Shown: in pieces, positions 1 to 6,031 of the stretch | How positions within the stretch are numbered: position 1 is the first letter of the stretch | Layout of the letters: each line of letters begins with the position of its first letter | Source of the DNA: JBBIRM01 sp037441765 | Lineage (GTDB): Bacteria > Desulfobacterota > BSN033 > UBA1163 | NCBI GenBank assembly: GCA_037441765.1 | Contig: JBBIRM010000177.1 | Span: 1-6,031 of the forward strand | Direction: 5' to 3' | DNA length: 6,031 bases | Translations under genes and position numbers: made by a program | Notes under the pieces: model-generated | Told to the model about the DNA's origin: nothing | What the model saw: only the letters and a program-made list of their open reading frames with translations | Database searches by the model: none

Positions 1-123
1 CTCCTGGTTAGAAAATACCCCAGAAAGGAGCACCCAAAAGTGATAGACGGTCAGAGAGAAAAATGGAATATCTTCTTGAAAACATCTAAGGGAAGTGATA
101 AGGTGAAATCTAAAGTAAGGTAG
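1..123 (+). CDS. Possible C-terminal tail of an upstream gene (partial, unidentified)
   Basis: Frame 1 is open from the window edge for 40 codons and ends at a TAG at 121-123, 30 bp before the ssb start. The other two forward frames close early. The predicted tail is very basic, ending in KTSKGSDKVKSKVR, and matches no family I recognise. A 40-codon open stretch can arise by chance, and the promoter-like hexamers before ssb would lie inside or just after it. If real, it is the 3' end of a gene transcribed in the same direction as ssb. It could equally be noncoding leader. Sequence to the left of the window would decide this. Confidence 0.25.
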   Translation, partial: LLVRKYPRKEHPKVIDGQREKWNIFLKTSKGSDKVKSKVR

Positions 124-131
124 TCTATAAG
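76..131 (+). promoter_or_regulatory. Candidate sigma-70-type promoter(s) for ssb
   Basis: Two promoter-like pairs lie upstream of ssb. The first is TTGAAA at 76-81 (5 of 6 matches to the -35 consensus), a 16-bp spacer, then GATAAG at 98-103 (4 of 6). The second is GTGAAA at 104-109 (4 of 6), a 16-bp spacer, then TATAAG at 126-131 (5 of 6). The second would give a leader of only about 15 nt that still contains the Shine-Dalgarno. Neither pair is close to ideal, and such matches are common by chance in AT-rich DNA, so this is a suggestion only. No operator such as a LexA box was recognised. Confidence 0.25.
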
Positions 132-140
132 ATTTTAAAA

Positions 141-148
141 AAAGGAGG
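141..148 (+). promoter_or_regulatory. Strong ribosome binding site of ssb
   Basis: AAAGGAGG, preceded by a run of A, sits 5 nt before the ATG at 154. It is a near-perfect complement of the 16S rRNA 3' end. It fixes the ssb start and suggests strong translation initiation. Confidence 0.8.
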
Positions 149-153
149 AGTTT

Positions 154-573
154 ATGGCTGGGGTCAATAAAGTTATCCTTATCGGTAACTTGGGAGCAAA
201 CCCTGAAATAAAGTATCTCAGCAATGGGACCACGGTCGCCAATTTCAGAATTGCCACGACCGAAAATCGAGTAAATCGTTCTGGAGAAAAGGTCAGCACC
301 ACGGAGTGGCATCGAATCGTCGCCTTTGGCCGATTGGCTGAAATTTGCGGGGAGTATCTGAAGAAGGGGAAACAGGTCTATATTGAAGGTCGAATCCGAA
401 CCCGCACATGGGAGGATAAAGATGGGAATAAGAGATCGACCACTGAAATCGTTGCTACCCGAATGCAGATGTTAGGACCACCAGGGGCAGTTCCCGAAGT
501 TCCTGAGATGGAGAAAGAATTTGAGGTCGATCAGGATATCCCTTCTGGATCCGATGAGGATGTCCCCTTCTAA
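154..573 (+). CDS. ssb: Single-stranded DNA-binding protein SSB
   Basis: This is a complete 139-residue cytoplasmic SSB, which coats single-stranded DNA during replication, recombination and repair and recruits partner proteins through its C-terminal tip. Residues about 3-108 form the OB fold, beginning NKVILIGNLGANPEI and including TEWHRIVAFG, the YLKKGKQVYIEGR strand pair and the closing MQMLG. Trp52, Trp86 and Phe59 correspond to the DNA-stacking E. coli Trp54, Trp88 and Phe60, but the counterpart of Trp40 is not aromatic (ENR instead of ESW). The linker, about residues 109-130, is short and rich in Pro and Glu, unlike the long Gly/Gln-rich linker of E. coli SSB (178 residues). It ends in the classic acidic tip DEDVPF. 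The ATG at 154 follows a strong Shine-Dalgarno. The gene stands alone on the plus strand, converging with the rod-shape operon. The family assignment is secure. Confidence 0.97.
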   Translation: MAGVNKVILIGNLGANPEIKYLSNGTTVANFRIATTENRVNRSGEKVSTTEWHRIVAFGRLAEICGEYLKKGKQVYIEGRIRTRTWEDKDGNKRSTTEIVATRMQMLGPPGAVPEVPEMEKEFEVDQDIPSGSDEDVPF

Positions 574-672
574 AAAAGGGTTTAAGAATTCGGGGGTTCA
601 TTGGGTTACAAAGAAATTTTGAAATCAAAATAATTTCCACTTGCCCCCTTGAATCCCTAACACTCTGTCCTT
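574..672. terminator. Convergent intergenic gap with inverted repeats, possible bidirectional terminator
   Basis: This 99-bp gap separates the convergent ends of ssb and rodA and holds no gene. Three pairings are visible. ATTTTGA at 616-622 and TCAAAAT at 625-631 form a tight AT-rich hairpin. ATTCGGGGG at 588-596 can pair with CCCCC..GAAT at 644-654, with a 2-nt bulge and a 47-nt loop that encloses the first hairpin. CCCTT at 565-569 and AAGGG at 576-580 form a small stem across the ssb stop codon, followed by TTT. Read on the minus strand, the large stem is followed within about 12 nt by a run of T (571-577), which suits termination of the rodA transcript. None is a textbook GC-rich stem followed directly by a U tract, so the terminator role is inferred from position and pairing. 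Confidence 0.4.
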
Positions 673-1770
673 TTAAAAGAGGTACCTCCGCATACTTACA
701 TTAAGGAGGAGGCCGATACCTATTAACGTAGAAAGCATAAATGAGCCCCCGTAACTGAGCAGGGGAAGAGGAATTCCCACAACAGGCAACATTCCTAAAA
801 CCATCCCGATATTAATGAAGATATGCCAGAAGAGCATTGCTACTACTCCAAATGAGAGAATAGCGCTGAAGCGATCCTTTGATTGAACTGCGATCCTTAA
901 ACCCCAGAGGATTAAAGTTAAATAGAGTGCAAGCAGGATGAAGCAACCGATTAATCCCCACTCCTCTCCAAAAGCGGAAAATATGAAATCGGTCTGTTGC
1001 TCGGGAAGAAATCCGAGTTTGGATTGGGTTCCTTTCATAAAACCCTTTCCAAGAATCCCTCCTGAACCTACTGCAATCTTCGATTGAATGAGGTGATAGC
1101 CTGCCCCCAAGGGGTCCATTTCAGGATTGAAGAAGGTAAGAATCCTCCTCTTCTGGTATTCTTTAAGGAATCTCCAGAGAAAAGGGACGATGGCCCCTCC
1201 TCCTACGACAATCGTCAACAAGGAGGACCAACGCACTTTGACAAAAAGTAAGACAGAGAAGAAGACCAGGAGAAGGATGACCGCTGTCCCTAAGTCGGGT
1301 TGTTTTAGAATGAGTATTATGGGTACGATAAGAAGGAGAAATGGGATGGGGAGTTGCTTTAAGGAATATCCTTCTCGACTGGGAGGGCGTTGAAAAAATT
1401 TTGCAAGGACAACGATTAAAGAAATTTTTATGAATTCCGAGGGTTGAAAAGAGACCCAACCTATCCTAACCCATCGTTGAGCCCCAGAAGTGATGATCCC
1501 GTAAACCATAACTGCCATCAATAAGAGAAACGTTATGAAGTAAATCCCATAAGCAAAGTCTGAATAGATCCGATATTCGATGAAGGCGATAATGATCATA
1601 AAGATTAGGCCGATGAGGAGCCATATCATCTGTTTAAGATAGAAAGGTGAGCCAGAGGTCTCCATCCCAGAGGTTGTACTGTAGAGGTTGATGAGACCGA
1701 TGGCAGATATGAGAAGTGTTATCCCCAATAAGGTCCAATCGAAGTGGACAAGGAGGCGTCGATCAATCAT
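673..1770 (-). CDS. rodA: RodA, SEDS-family peptidoglycan glycosyltransferase of the Rod complex
   Basis: RodA is the inner-membrane SEDS glycosyltransferase that polymerises lipid II into glycan strands during elongation, working as a pair with PBP2. With the ATG at 1770 the protein has 365 residues, beginning MIDRRLLVHFDW, the usual RodA start and length. It is mostly hydrophobic, consistent with about ten membrane segments. SEDS signatures are present: FQPSE at 108-112, QPDLGT at 157-162, GAGYHLIQSKIAVGSGG, then FLPEQQTDFIF with Asp261, the counterpart of the essential E. coli Asp262, and GMLPVVGIPLPLLSYGGS at about 326-343. The frame runs upstream to a TTG at 1824, but that start would lie deep inside mrdA and add an atypical N-terminus. 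A second in-frame ATG at 1779 is possible. The chosen start overlaps the end of mrdA by 8 nt, so translational coupling is likely. It is the last gene of the operon and ends in TAA. Confidence 0.96.
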   Translation of the reverse strand: MIDRRLLVHFDWTLLGITLLISAIGLINLYSTTSGMETSGSPFYLKQMIWLLIGLIFMIIIAFIEYRIYSDFAYGIYFITFLLLMAVMVYGIITSGAQRWVRIGWVSFQPSEFIKISLIVVLAKFFQRPPSREGYSLKQLPIPFLLLIVPIILILKQPDLGTAVILLLVFFSVLLFVKVRWSSLLTIVVGGGAIVPFLWRFLKEYQKRRILTFFNPEMDPLGAGYHLIQSKIAVGSGGILGKGFMKGTQSKLGFLPEQQTDFIFSAFGEEWGLIGCFILLALYLTLILWGLRIAVQSKDRFSAILSFGVVAMLFWHIFINIGMVLGMLPVVGIPLPLLSYGGSFMLSTLIGIGLLLNVSMRRYLF

Positions 1771-3637
1771 CGTATACATCCCCTGCGGAATCTCCCTTAG
1801 GTTTTTGAGTGGGAGAGGGCTCAAGATTGAAAAACCTCTCCATTACTTTTTTTGCAATAGGGGCAGCTGCCACTGCTCCAAATCCTCCATGTTCAACAAG
1901 GACAGCGACTGCAATCTGAGGATCTTCAAAGGGAGCATAGGCTACAAACCATCCATGGTCTCTAAACTTAGGGGGGAGACGTGCCATATCCCCTCTTTTA
2001 AAATTGGGAGGCAATTTGACTACCTGAGCGGTTCCTGTCTTCCCTGCAACTTTAATCGTCTTTAAATTACAGGCCCATCCCGTCCCCCCAGGTTCATTGA
2101 CCACTCCTAAGAGGGCCTCCCGAACAATCTGAAGTGTCTTCTCAGAAATATTCGCCCTCCCAATTTCGATCGGAGGATACTCTTTTAGAACATCTCCATA
2201 AATATTCTCCACCCTCTCCACCACTTGGGGGAGTAGGATTCTTCCACCATTTGCAACCGTTGCGATGAGCATCAATTGTTGAAGAGGGGTCGTATTGATA
2301 TAACCCTGACCAACAGCAACCGAAAGGGTCTCTCCACTATACCAGGGGACTCCAAAACGTTTCTTTTTCCAGGATGAAGAGGGCACGGTTCCTGGTTTTT
2401 CATGGGGGAGGGAGATCCCAGTCAATCTCCCCAGACCCAGTTCATTGGCATATTGGGCAATCCTATCGACCCCTATCTTCAAACCTACCTGGTAGAAAAA
2501 GATATCGCATGATTCAACAATGGCACGATGGAGGCTCAATGTTCCATGTCCACCTTCTTTCCAACATCGGAAATCCCGGTTCCCGTAATGGAAAAGGCCA
2601 GTACAGGTGAATTGGGTGTTTGGGGTGATGATCCCTGATTCGAGACCTGCAATGGCGGTAACAATTTTAAAAACAGAGCCTGGAGGATACTGCCCTTGGA
2701 GAACCCTATTTTGAAGAGGATGGTGAGGGTTCTCTATAAGGTCTTTCCATTCCTCAGGGGTAATAGTTCTCGCAAAGAGGTCTGGATCAAAATCGGGTTT
2801 GCTCACCATGGTAAGGATTCGCCCTGTCTTTAAGTCCATTGCAACCAAACCCCCCATTTTACCTTGAAAGGCCTCTTCTGCAACCTTTTGAAGATCAAGG
2901 TCAATTGTAAGGATAACATTGTTTCCTGGAAATGGTTTAATGCTATTTAAGGGTTTGACCTCTCTTCCCCATGCATCTACCTCAACCTGACGACCCCCAT
3001 CCATTCCTTTGAGGTCGTTTTCCCATCTACACTCAACTCCATATTTTCCAATAAGGGAACCCATTCTGTAGGATGAATCTTTTATTTGTCTTAATTCATT
3101 TTCATCCACCTCGCCGAGGTACCCAATGAGGTGAGCGGCCAGGCTTCCATAGGGATAGGAGCGTCGTGGTCTCACATCAACGATGAGACCGGGAAGGTGG
3201 ACCCGATTAAACTCGAGTTTAGCCAGTTCATCCCAATCAATATCTGACTTTATCTTCACCGGTCTAAAAGGGGCACGCCTCTTTTGATCCTGAACCCTTT
3301 CCCTCAATGTCTCTACAGGAAGGTTCAGGATCTCTCCAATTTTTTTAAGGGCCTCTGGATTGGCTTTCAGGTCTTCTGCAACGACATAGGCCTCAAAAGA
3401 AGGTCTGTTTGCTGCAAGGATTCGGCCCTTTCGGTCAAGAAGCATCCCTCGGTCAGCAGGGCTTTCTCGGATTCGAATTCGATTATTCTCTGATAACCTC
3501 CGGTATTCGCTTCCCTTAAGTACCTGCAGGTACCAAAGCCAGATCAGGAGGAGAAAGAAGGCACCCAAAACAAATGCCACAAAATATCTATATCTCTCTT
3601 TTAATTCCTCCATCCTCTGAGTGTTTAATTCCGTCAT
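1763..3637 (-). CDS. mrdA: Penicillin-binding protein 2 (PBP2), elongation-specific peptidoglycan D,D-transpeptidase
   Basis: This class B penicillin-binding protein crosslinks the peptidoglycan made by RodA during lateral-wall growth and is a beta-lactam target. From the ATG at 3637 it has 624 residues, close to the usual PBP2 length. A short cytoplasmic start is followed by one membrane anchor at about residues 18-39. The dimerisation or pedestal domain follows, with RGMLLDRKGRILAANRP near 63-79 and YGSLAAHLIGYLGEV near 163-177. The transpeptidase domain covers about 240-600 and carries all three active-site motifs: SVFK with nucleophile Ser321 and Lys324, SCD at 376-378, and KTGT at 533-536. 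The frame extends to a TTG at 3670, but that start lacks a Shine-Dalgarno and would overlap mreD, so the ATG with AAAGGAGG upstream is preferred. The last codons overlap the start of rodA. The tail after about 605 is Pro/Lys-rich and likely disordered. Confidence 0.96.
   Translation of the reverse strand: MTELNTQRMEELKERYRYFVAFVLGAFFLLLIWLWYLQVLKGSEYRRLSENNRIRIRESPADRGMLLDRKGRILAANRPSFEAYVVAEDLKANPEALKKIGEILNLPVETLRERVQDQKRRAPFRPVKIKSDIDWDELAKLEFNRVHLPGLIVDVRPRRSYPYGSLAAHLIGYLGEVDENELRQIKDSSYRMGSLIGKYGVECRWENDLKGMDGGRQVEVDAWGREVKPLNSIKPFPGNNVILTIDLDLQKVAEEAFQGKMGGLVAMDLKTGRILTMVSKPDFDPDLFARTITPEEWKDLIENPHHPLQNRVLQGQYPPGSVFKIVTAIAGLESGIITPNTQFTCTGLFHYGNRDFRCWKEGGHGTLSLHRAIVESCDIFFYQVGLKIGVDRIAQYANELGLGRLTGISLPHEKPGTVPSSSWKKKRFGVPWYSGETLSVAVGQGYINTTPLQQLMLIATVANGGRILLPQVVERVENIYGDVLKEYPPIEIGRANISEKTLQIVREALLGVVNEPGGTGWACNLKTIKVAGKTGTAQVVKLPPNFKRGDMARLPPKFRDHGWFVAYAPFEDPQIAVAVLVEHGGFGAVAAAPIAKKVMERFFNLEPSPTQKPKGDSAGDVYDD
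1780..1784 (-). promoter_or_regulatory. Ribosome binding site supporting the rodA start at 1770
   Basis: On the minus strand AGGGG lies 9 nt before the ATG at 1770, inside the mrdA coding sequence. A second purine block, AAGGGAGA (1791-1798), lies 11 nt before the other in-frame ATG at 1779. Both starts are therefore served. Spacing and the family-typical MIDRRLL beginning favour 1770. Confidence 0.5.
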
Positions 3638-3647
3638 TGCTATTCTT

Positions 3648-3657
3648 CCCCTCCTTT
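3648..3657 (-). promoter_or_regulatory. Ribosome binding site that sets the mrdA start
   Basis: On the minus strand AAAGGAGGGG begins within the last base of the mreD TGA stop codon (3657-3659) and lies 10-12 nt before the ATG at 3637. It is the strongest Shine-Dalgarno in the minus-strand cluster and argues against the longer TTG start at 3670. Its position lets ribosomes ending mreD reinitiate on mrdA. Confidence 0.7.
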
Positions 3658-4163
3658 CAATCTTTTCCAAGCGTGCGGAACAGAAAAAGTTTTTTACTGA
3701 AAAGAGGGATCAGAATTAGGGCGAGGAGGCCTGTGAAAAAAGACTGGGGAAGTAAAGACCTGTAAAAGAGAGGGTAGAGGTGGCTTTGGGGACCTGGATT
3801 AAGCACTTTCAAAAGAATCAGGATGAAAAGACCCTCTATCAATGCAATGAAGAATGCAAATAGGAACCTGGATTGAAAATTTTCTAAAAAAAACCTGTCT
3901 TTAATGATCTTGGCTATATAGAAGACCATAGGCCTTGAAAAGGTAAAAAGGCCAAATGTATTTCCAGAGAATAGGTCCATCAGATATCCCAAGAAGAGAG
4001 AGAGGATTCCACCTAAGATTGGAGGGAGAGAGAAGGCATAGGTGAGGATTAGGATTAAGACGATGTCGGGTCTTATTCTTTGTAGGATTGATGAGGAGAG
4101 TAGGGTGGTCTGAAGGGAAACAAAGAGAATTCCAATACAAAGATGGAGAAGGATTCTTTTCAT
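3657..4163 (-). CDS. mreD: MreD, rod-shape-determining inner-membrane protein
   Basis: MreD is a small polytopic inner-membrane component of the elongation machinery, made with MreC. Its biochemical activity is not well defined. The 168-residue protein is almost entirely hydrophobic, with segments at about 4-24, 33-63, 70-86, 99-120 and 138-157, the usual five or six helices. The family signature around GYLMDLFSGNTFGLFTFSRP (59-78) is clear, and the early RPDIVLILIL stretch is also typical of MreD. It starts with an ATG at 4163 that shares an ATGA overlap with the mreC stop. A weak AAGGA sits only 2 nt before the ATG and AAAGGAG is about 16 nt away, so expression probably depends on coupling to mreC. 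It ends in TGA directly before the mrdA ribosome binding site. Sequence in this family diverges strongly, so operon position adds much of the certainty. Confidence 0.92.
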   Translation of the reverse strand: MKRILLHLCIGILFVSLQTTLLSSSILQRIRPDIVLILILTYAFSLPPILGGILSLFLGYLMDLFSGNTFGLFTFSRPMVFYIAKIIKDRFFLENFQSRFLFAFFIALIEGLFILILLKVLNPGPQSHLYPLFYRSLLPQSFFTGLLALILIPLFSKKLFLFRTLGKD

Positions 4164-5056
4164 CGTCCTTTTCTTGTGGCTCCTTTGACCTTTTTATTCT
4201 TCCTTTCCTCTTCTCCCTGGGGAGGTGAGGGGAATTCAGTGATAATTAGCACCTCTTCCAATTTGGTTAAGTCTACGCTGGGGATCAATTCCGCATATTG
4301 GAAAACTCCCTCCCCTGTTTTTTCCACTTTTCTGATCTCCCCGATCATCAACCCCTTAGGAAAACTGCCGGTCAATCCAGAGGTCACCACCTTATCCCCT
4401 ACCATTACCTCCTCGCTTCGTCGAAGGTATTTCAACTGGCATAGATTTTCGCCCAATCCCTCCACGATTGCCTTTGCCCTTGTTCTCTGGGTGATGGCAT
4501 CGATGGCACTATTATAATCTGTGATGAGGAGTACAGTTGAGTAATTTGGAGAAGTCTTAAGGATTTGGCCGATGACTCCCTGGGGAGTTATCACCGCCAT
4601 TCCTTTTTTTACCCCATCCTTTTCTCCTCTATTCAGTGTTATGCTTTTAAACCATGACGAGGGGTCTTTCCCTATCACCTGTGCGGTAATCGAAGAAGGA
4701 AAATGTTTATCACGGAACTGGAGGAGTAACTGAAGTCGTCTGCTGGCCAATACCTCTTCTCTCAGAAGGTTGTTTTCCCTTTCGAGTTCAGCCACCTTCT
4801 GCCTTAGAGTCAAATTTTCCCTCTGAAGGCCGACCAAAAAAATATAGTGTTGGAAGATTCCCTGGATGGTCTTGATGGCCAAAGTCGAGGCTCTCTGGAA
4901 TGGAGAGCAGATTTCCATCAGAAGGGCATCTAAAAAATCAACTCCCTTTTTCTGCCTTACCCTTAGTGAGGTGAGAATCAGAGCAAAGATCAGTAGAAGG
5001 ATGATGAAAGTTAGGATGGAATACCTTCTATAAAGGAAGAGATTCCTGATCCTCAT
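4160..5056 (-). CDS. mreC: MreC, rod-shape-determining periplasmic scaffold protein
   Basis: MreC is a bitopic inner-membrane protein whose periplasmic part binds PBP2 and switches it to an active state, linking cytoplasmic MreB to wall synthesis. The 298-residue protein has a short basic N-terminus, one membrane segment at about 12-30, a coiled coil at about 76-112 (QRENLTLRQKVAELERENN), and the two-lobed beta domain from about 118 to 275. That domain includes the family-typical DPSSWFKSITLNRGEKDGV and GVIGQILKTSPNYSTVLLITD. After about 276 comes a Pro/Glu then Lys/Arg-rich tail (ERKNKKVKGATRKGR) that lies outside the conserved fold. The ATG at 5056 lies 6 nt after the mreB stop, in the same frame, and no Shine-Dalgarno is visible before it, so translation is probably coupled to mreB. 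The stop overlaps the mreD start by 4 nt. Confidence 0.96.
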   Translation of the reverse strand: MRIRNLFLYRRYSILTFIILLLIFALILTSLRVRQKKGVDFLDALLMEICSPFQRASTLAIKTIQGIFQHYIFLVGLQRENLTLRQKVAELERENNLLREEVLASRRLQLLLQFRDKHFPSSITAQVIGKDPSSWFKSITLNRGEKDGVKKGMAVITPQGVIGQILKTSPNYSTVLLITDYNSAIDAITQRTRAKAIVEGLGENLCQLKYLRRSEEVMVGDKVVTSGLTGSFPKGLMIGEIRKVEKTGEGVFQYAELIPSVDLTKLEEVLIITEFPSPPQGEEERKNKKVKGATRKGR

Positions 5057-5062
5057 GGAATT

Positions 5063-6031
5063 TCAATATTGGACCGTGACGGTATGGAGTAAGGTTTCGT
5101 CATCAAGGACCTTCCCTGCACCCAAAACGATGGCAGAGAGAGGGTCATCCACTATGGTAATGGGTAGGCTAGTCACCTCCCGGAGAAGGACATCGAGGTT
5201 CTTCAGAAGGGCTCCTCCGCCCACCAATACGATTCCTTTGTCAACAATATCCGCTGCCAGTTCTGGAGGAGTCCCCTCCAGGGTAATACGGACTGTATCG
5301 ATAATCATATTGATAGATTCAGCCAACGCCTCTCGAACCTCCTCGCTATTAATCTCAAGGGTCTTCGGAATCCCAGTCACCAAATCCCTACCTTTCACCT
5401 CGATGCTCTGGGGATTTTCCTCAGGATAGGCGGTCCCGATATTGATCTTGATCAATTCAGCAGTTCTCTCTCCGATCAGAAGGTTATACTTTCTTTTGAC
5501 ATATTGAACAATGGCCTCGTCCATCTTATCCCCAGCCACCCGAATGGAGTGGCTGGTAACAATTCCGGATAAGGAGATGACAGCCACTTCTGTCGTTCCA
5601 CCTCCGATATCGACGATCATGTTGCCAGAGGCCTCTGTGATAGGGAGGCCAGCCCCAATGGCAGCGGCCATGGGTTCTTCGATCAGGTAAATCTCCCTTG
5701 CCCCTGCAGATTGCGCAGATTCTCGGACTGCCCTTTTCTCCACGGGGGTGATGCCAGAAGGAACAGAGATGACCACCCTGGGTCGAATCAATGTCTTTCG
5801 ATTGTGTACCTTCGTGATGAAATAACGAAGCATCTCCCCTGTAATTTCAAAATCTGCAATCACCCCATCCTTCATGGGCCGAATGGCAAAGATGGTTCCT
5901 GGAGTTCGACCCAACATCTCCTTTGCCTCTCGCCCTACAGCCAAAATCCTTTTCTCTCCCCTTGAGTCCCTCTGAATGGCCACCACCGAAGGCTCAGAAG
6001 AGACAATCCCCTTTCCCTTGACATAAACAAC
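5063..6031 (-). CDS. mreB: MreB, actin-like rod-shape-determining protein (5' end missing)
   Basis: MreB is a bacterial actin homologue that forms membrane-bound antiparallel filaments and orients the elongation machinery. The frame is open to the window edge and gives 322 visible residues beginning VVYVKGKGIVSSEPSVVAIQ. MreB normally has roughly 20-25 more residues before this, holding the phosphate-1 loop (DLGTANT) and the membrane-binding N-terminus, so the true start lies outside. A GTG at 5986 would open a shorter frame but would cut away conserved sequence and should not be used. Visible signatures include GRTPGTIFAIRPMKDGVIADF, IEEPMAAAIGAGLP (about 117-130) with its catalytic-type Glu, the phosphate-2 loop DIGGGTTEVA (141-150), and the adenosine motif VGGGALLKNLD (about 270-280). 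It ends in TGA 6 nt before mreC. It is the first gene of the cluster seen here, and the operon promoter is expected upstream of it, beyond the window. Confidence 0.97.
   Translation of the reverse strand, partial: VVYVKGKGIVSSEPSVVAIQRDSRGEKRILAVGREAKEMLGRTPGTIFAIRPMKDGVIADFEITGEMLRYFITKVHNRKTLIRPRVVISVPSGITPVEKRAVRESAQSAGAREIYLIEEPMAAAIGAGLPITEASGNMIVDIGGGTTEVAVISLSGIVTSHSIRVAGDKMDEAIVQYVKRKYNLLIGERTAELIKINIGTAYPEENPQSIEVKGRDLVTGIPKTLEINSEEVREALAESINMIIDTVRITLEGTPPELAADIVDKGIVLVGGGALLKNLDVLLREVTSLPITIVDDPLSAIVLGAGKVLDDETLLHTVTVQY

Noticed and set aside
1163..1459. Minus-strand frame of 98 codons inside rodA
   Set aside because: It overlaps rodA in another frame on the same strand. RodA signature motifs on both sides show rodA is unbroken, so this is not a frameshift fragment.
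1688..2065. Plus-strand open frame of 125 codons across the mrdA/rodA junction
   Set aside because: It is antisense to the PBP2 C-terminus and RodA N-terminus, both well supported, and its product resembles no known protein.
3901..4140. Minus-strand frame of 79 codons inside mreD
   Set aside because: It is an alternative frame of mreD, which is itself intact from its ATGA start overlap to its stop.
4143..4517. Plus-strand open frame of 124 codons opposite mreC/mreD
   Set aside because: It lies antisense to two firmly identified genes, matches no family I know, and has no clear ribosome site. It is a by-product of the codon pattern on the other strand.
5055..5429. Plus-strand open frame of 124 codons opposite mreB
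   Set aside because: It is entirely antisense to conserved mreB sequence, and its Ser/Arg/Thr-rich composition is typical of a shadow frame.
5063..5986. Shorter MreB starting at a GTG at 5986
   Set aside because: The frame continues to the window edge with conserved MreB sequence (YVKGKGIVSSEPS), so the gene is truncated by the window and this GTG is internal.
1..6031. A novel defence, mobile or otherwise undescribed system
   Set aside because: All long genes are recognisable housekeeping genes in a conventional order. I saw no direct repeats, transposase or integrase, tRNA gene, CRISPR array or orphan gene of useful length.

Overview
The window reads as a bacterial chromosome segment of moderate base composition. 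It carries the end of a cell-elongation (Rod complex) operon on the minus strand and a single-stranded DNA-binding protein gene on the plus strand, which converge on a gap of about 100 bp. MreB, RodA and PBP2 are all of the kind found in Gram-negative, rod-shaped bacteria. From memory, the MreB wording (for example HNRKTLIRPR and KGRDLVTGIPKTLEI) most resembles deltaproteobacterial (Desulfobacterota-type) MreB. No search could be run, so this placement is tentative.

Plus strand, left edge: positions 1-123 stay open in one frame and may be the last 40 codons of an upstream gene, but this is weak. A short leader with promoter-like hexamers and a strong Shine-Dalgarno sequence leads into ssb (154-573), a complete 139-residue SSB with the OB fold and the acidic DEDVPF tip.

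Positions 574-672 hold no gene. They contain inverted repeats that could end transcription from either side.

Minus strand, read from the right edge leftwards: mreB (start lost beyond the window), mreC, mreD, mrdA (PBP2) and rodA. The genes are packed tightly: 6 nt between mreB and mreC, a 4-nt ATGA overlap between mreC and mreD, 19 nt holding a Shine-Dalgarno between mreD and mrdA, and an 8-nt overlap between mrdA and rodA. The four internal genes end in TGA and the last one in TAA. The cluster encodes the core elongasome. MreB filaments at the inner membrane, with MreC and MreD, position and activate the RodA glycosyltransferase and the PBP2 transpeptidase for lateral-wall peptidoglycan synthesis. 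The operon promoter must lie upstream of mreB, outside the window.

Two starts were moved from the longest possible reading frame. PBP2 is placed at the ATG at 3637 rather than the TTG at 3670. RodA is placed at the ATG at 1770 rather than the TTG at 1824. I found no RNA gene, mobile element, CRISPR array, broken gene or evident new system. This is a well-conserved housekeeping region, and the observations worth checking are small ones about gene junctions, starts and the convergent gap.
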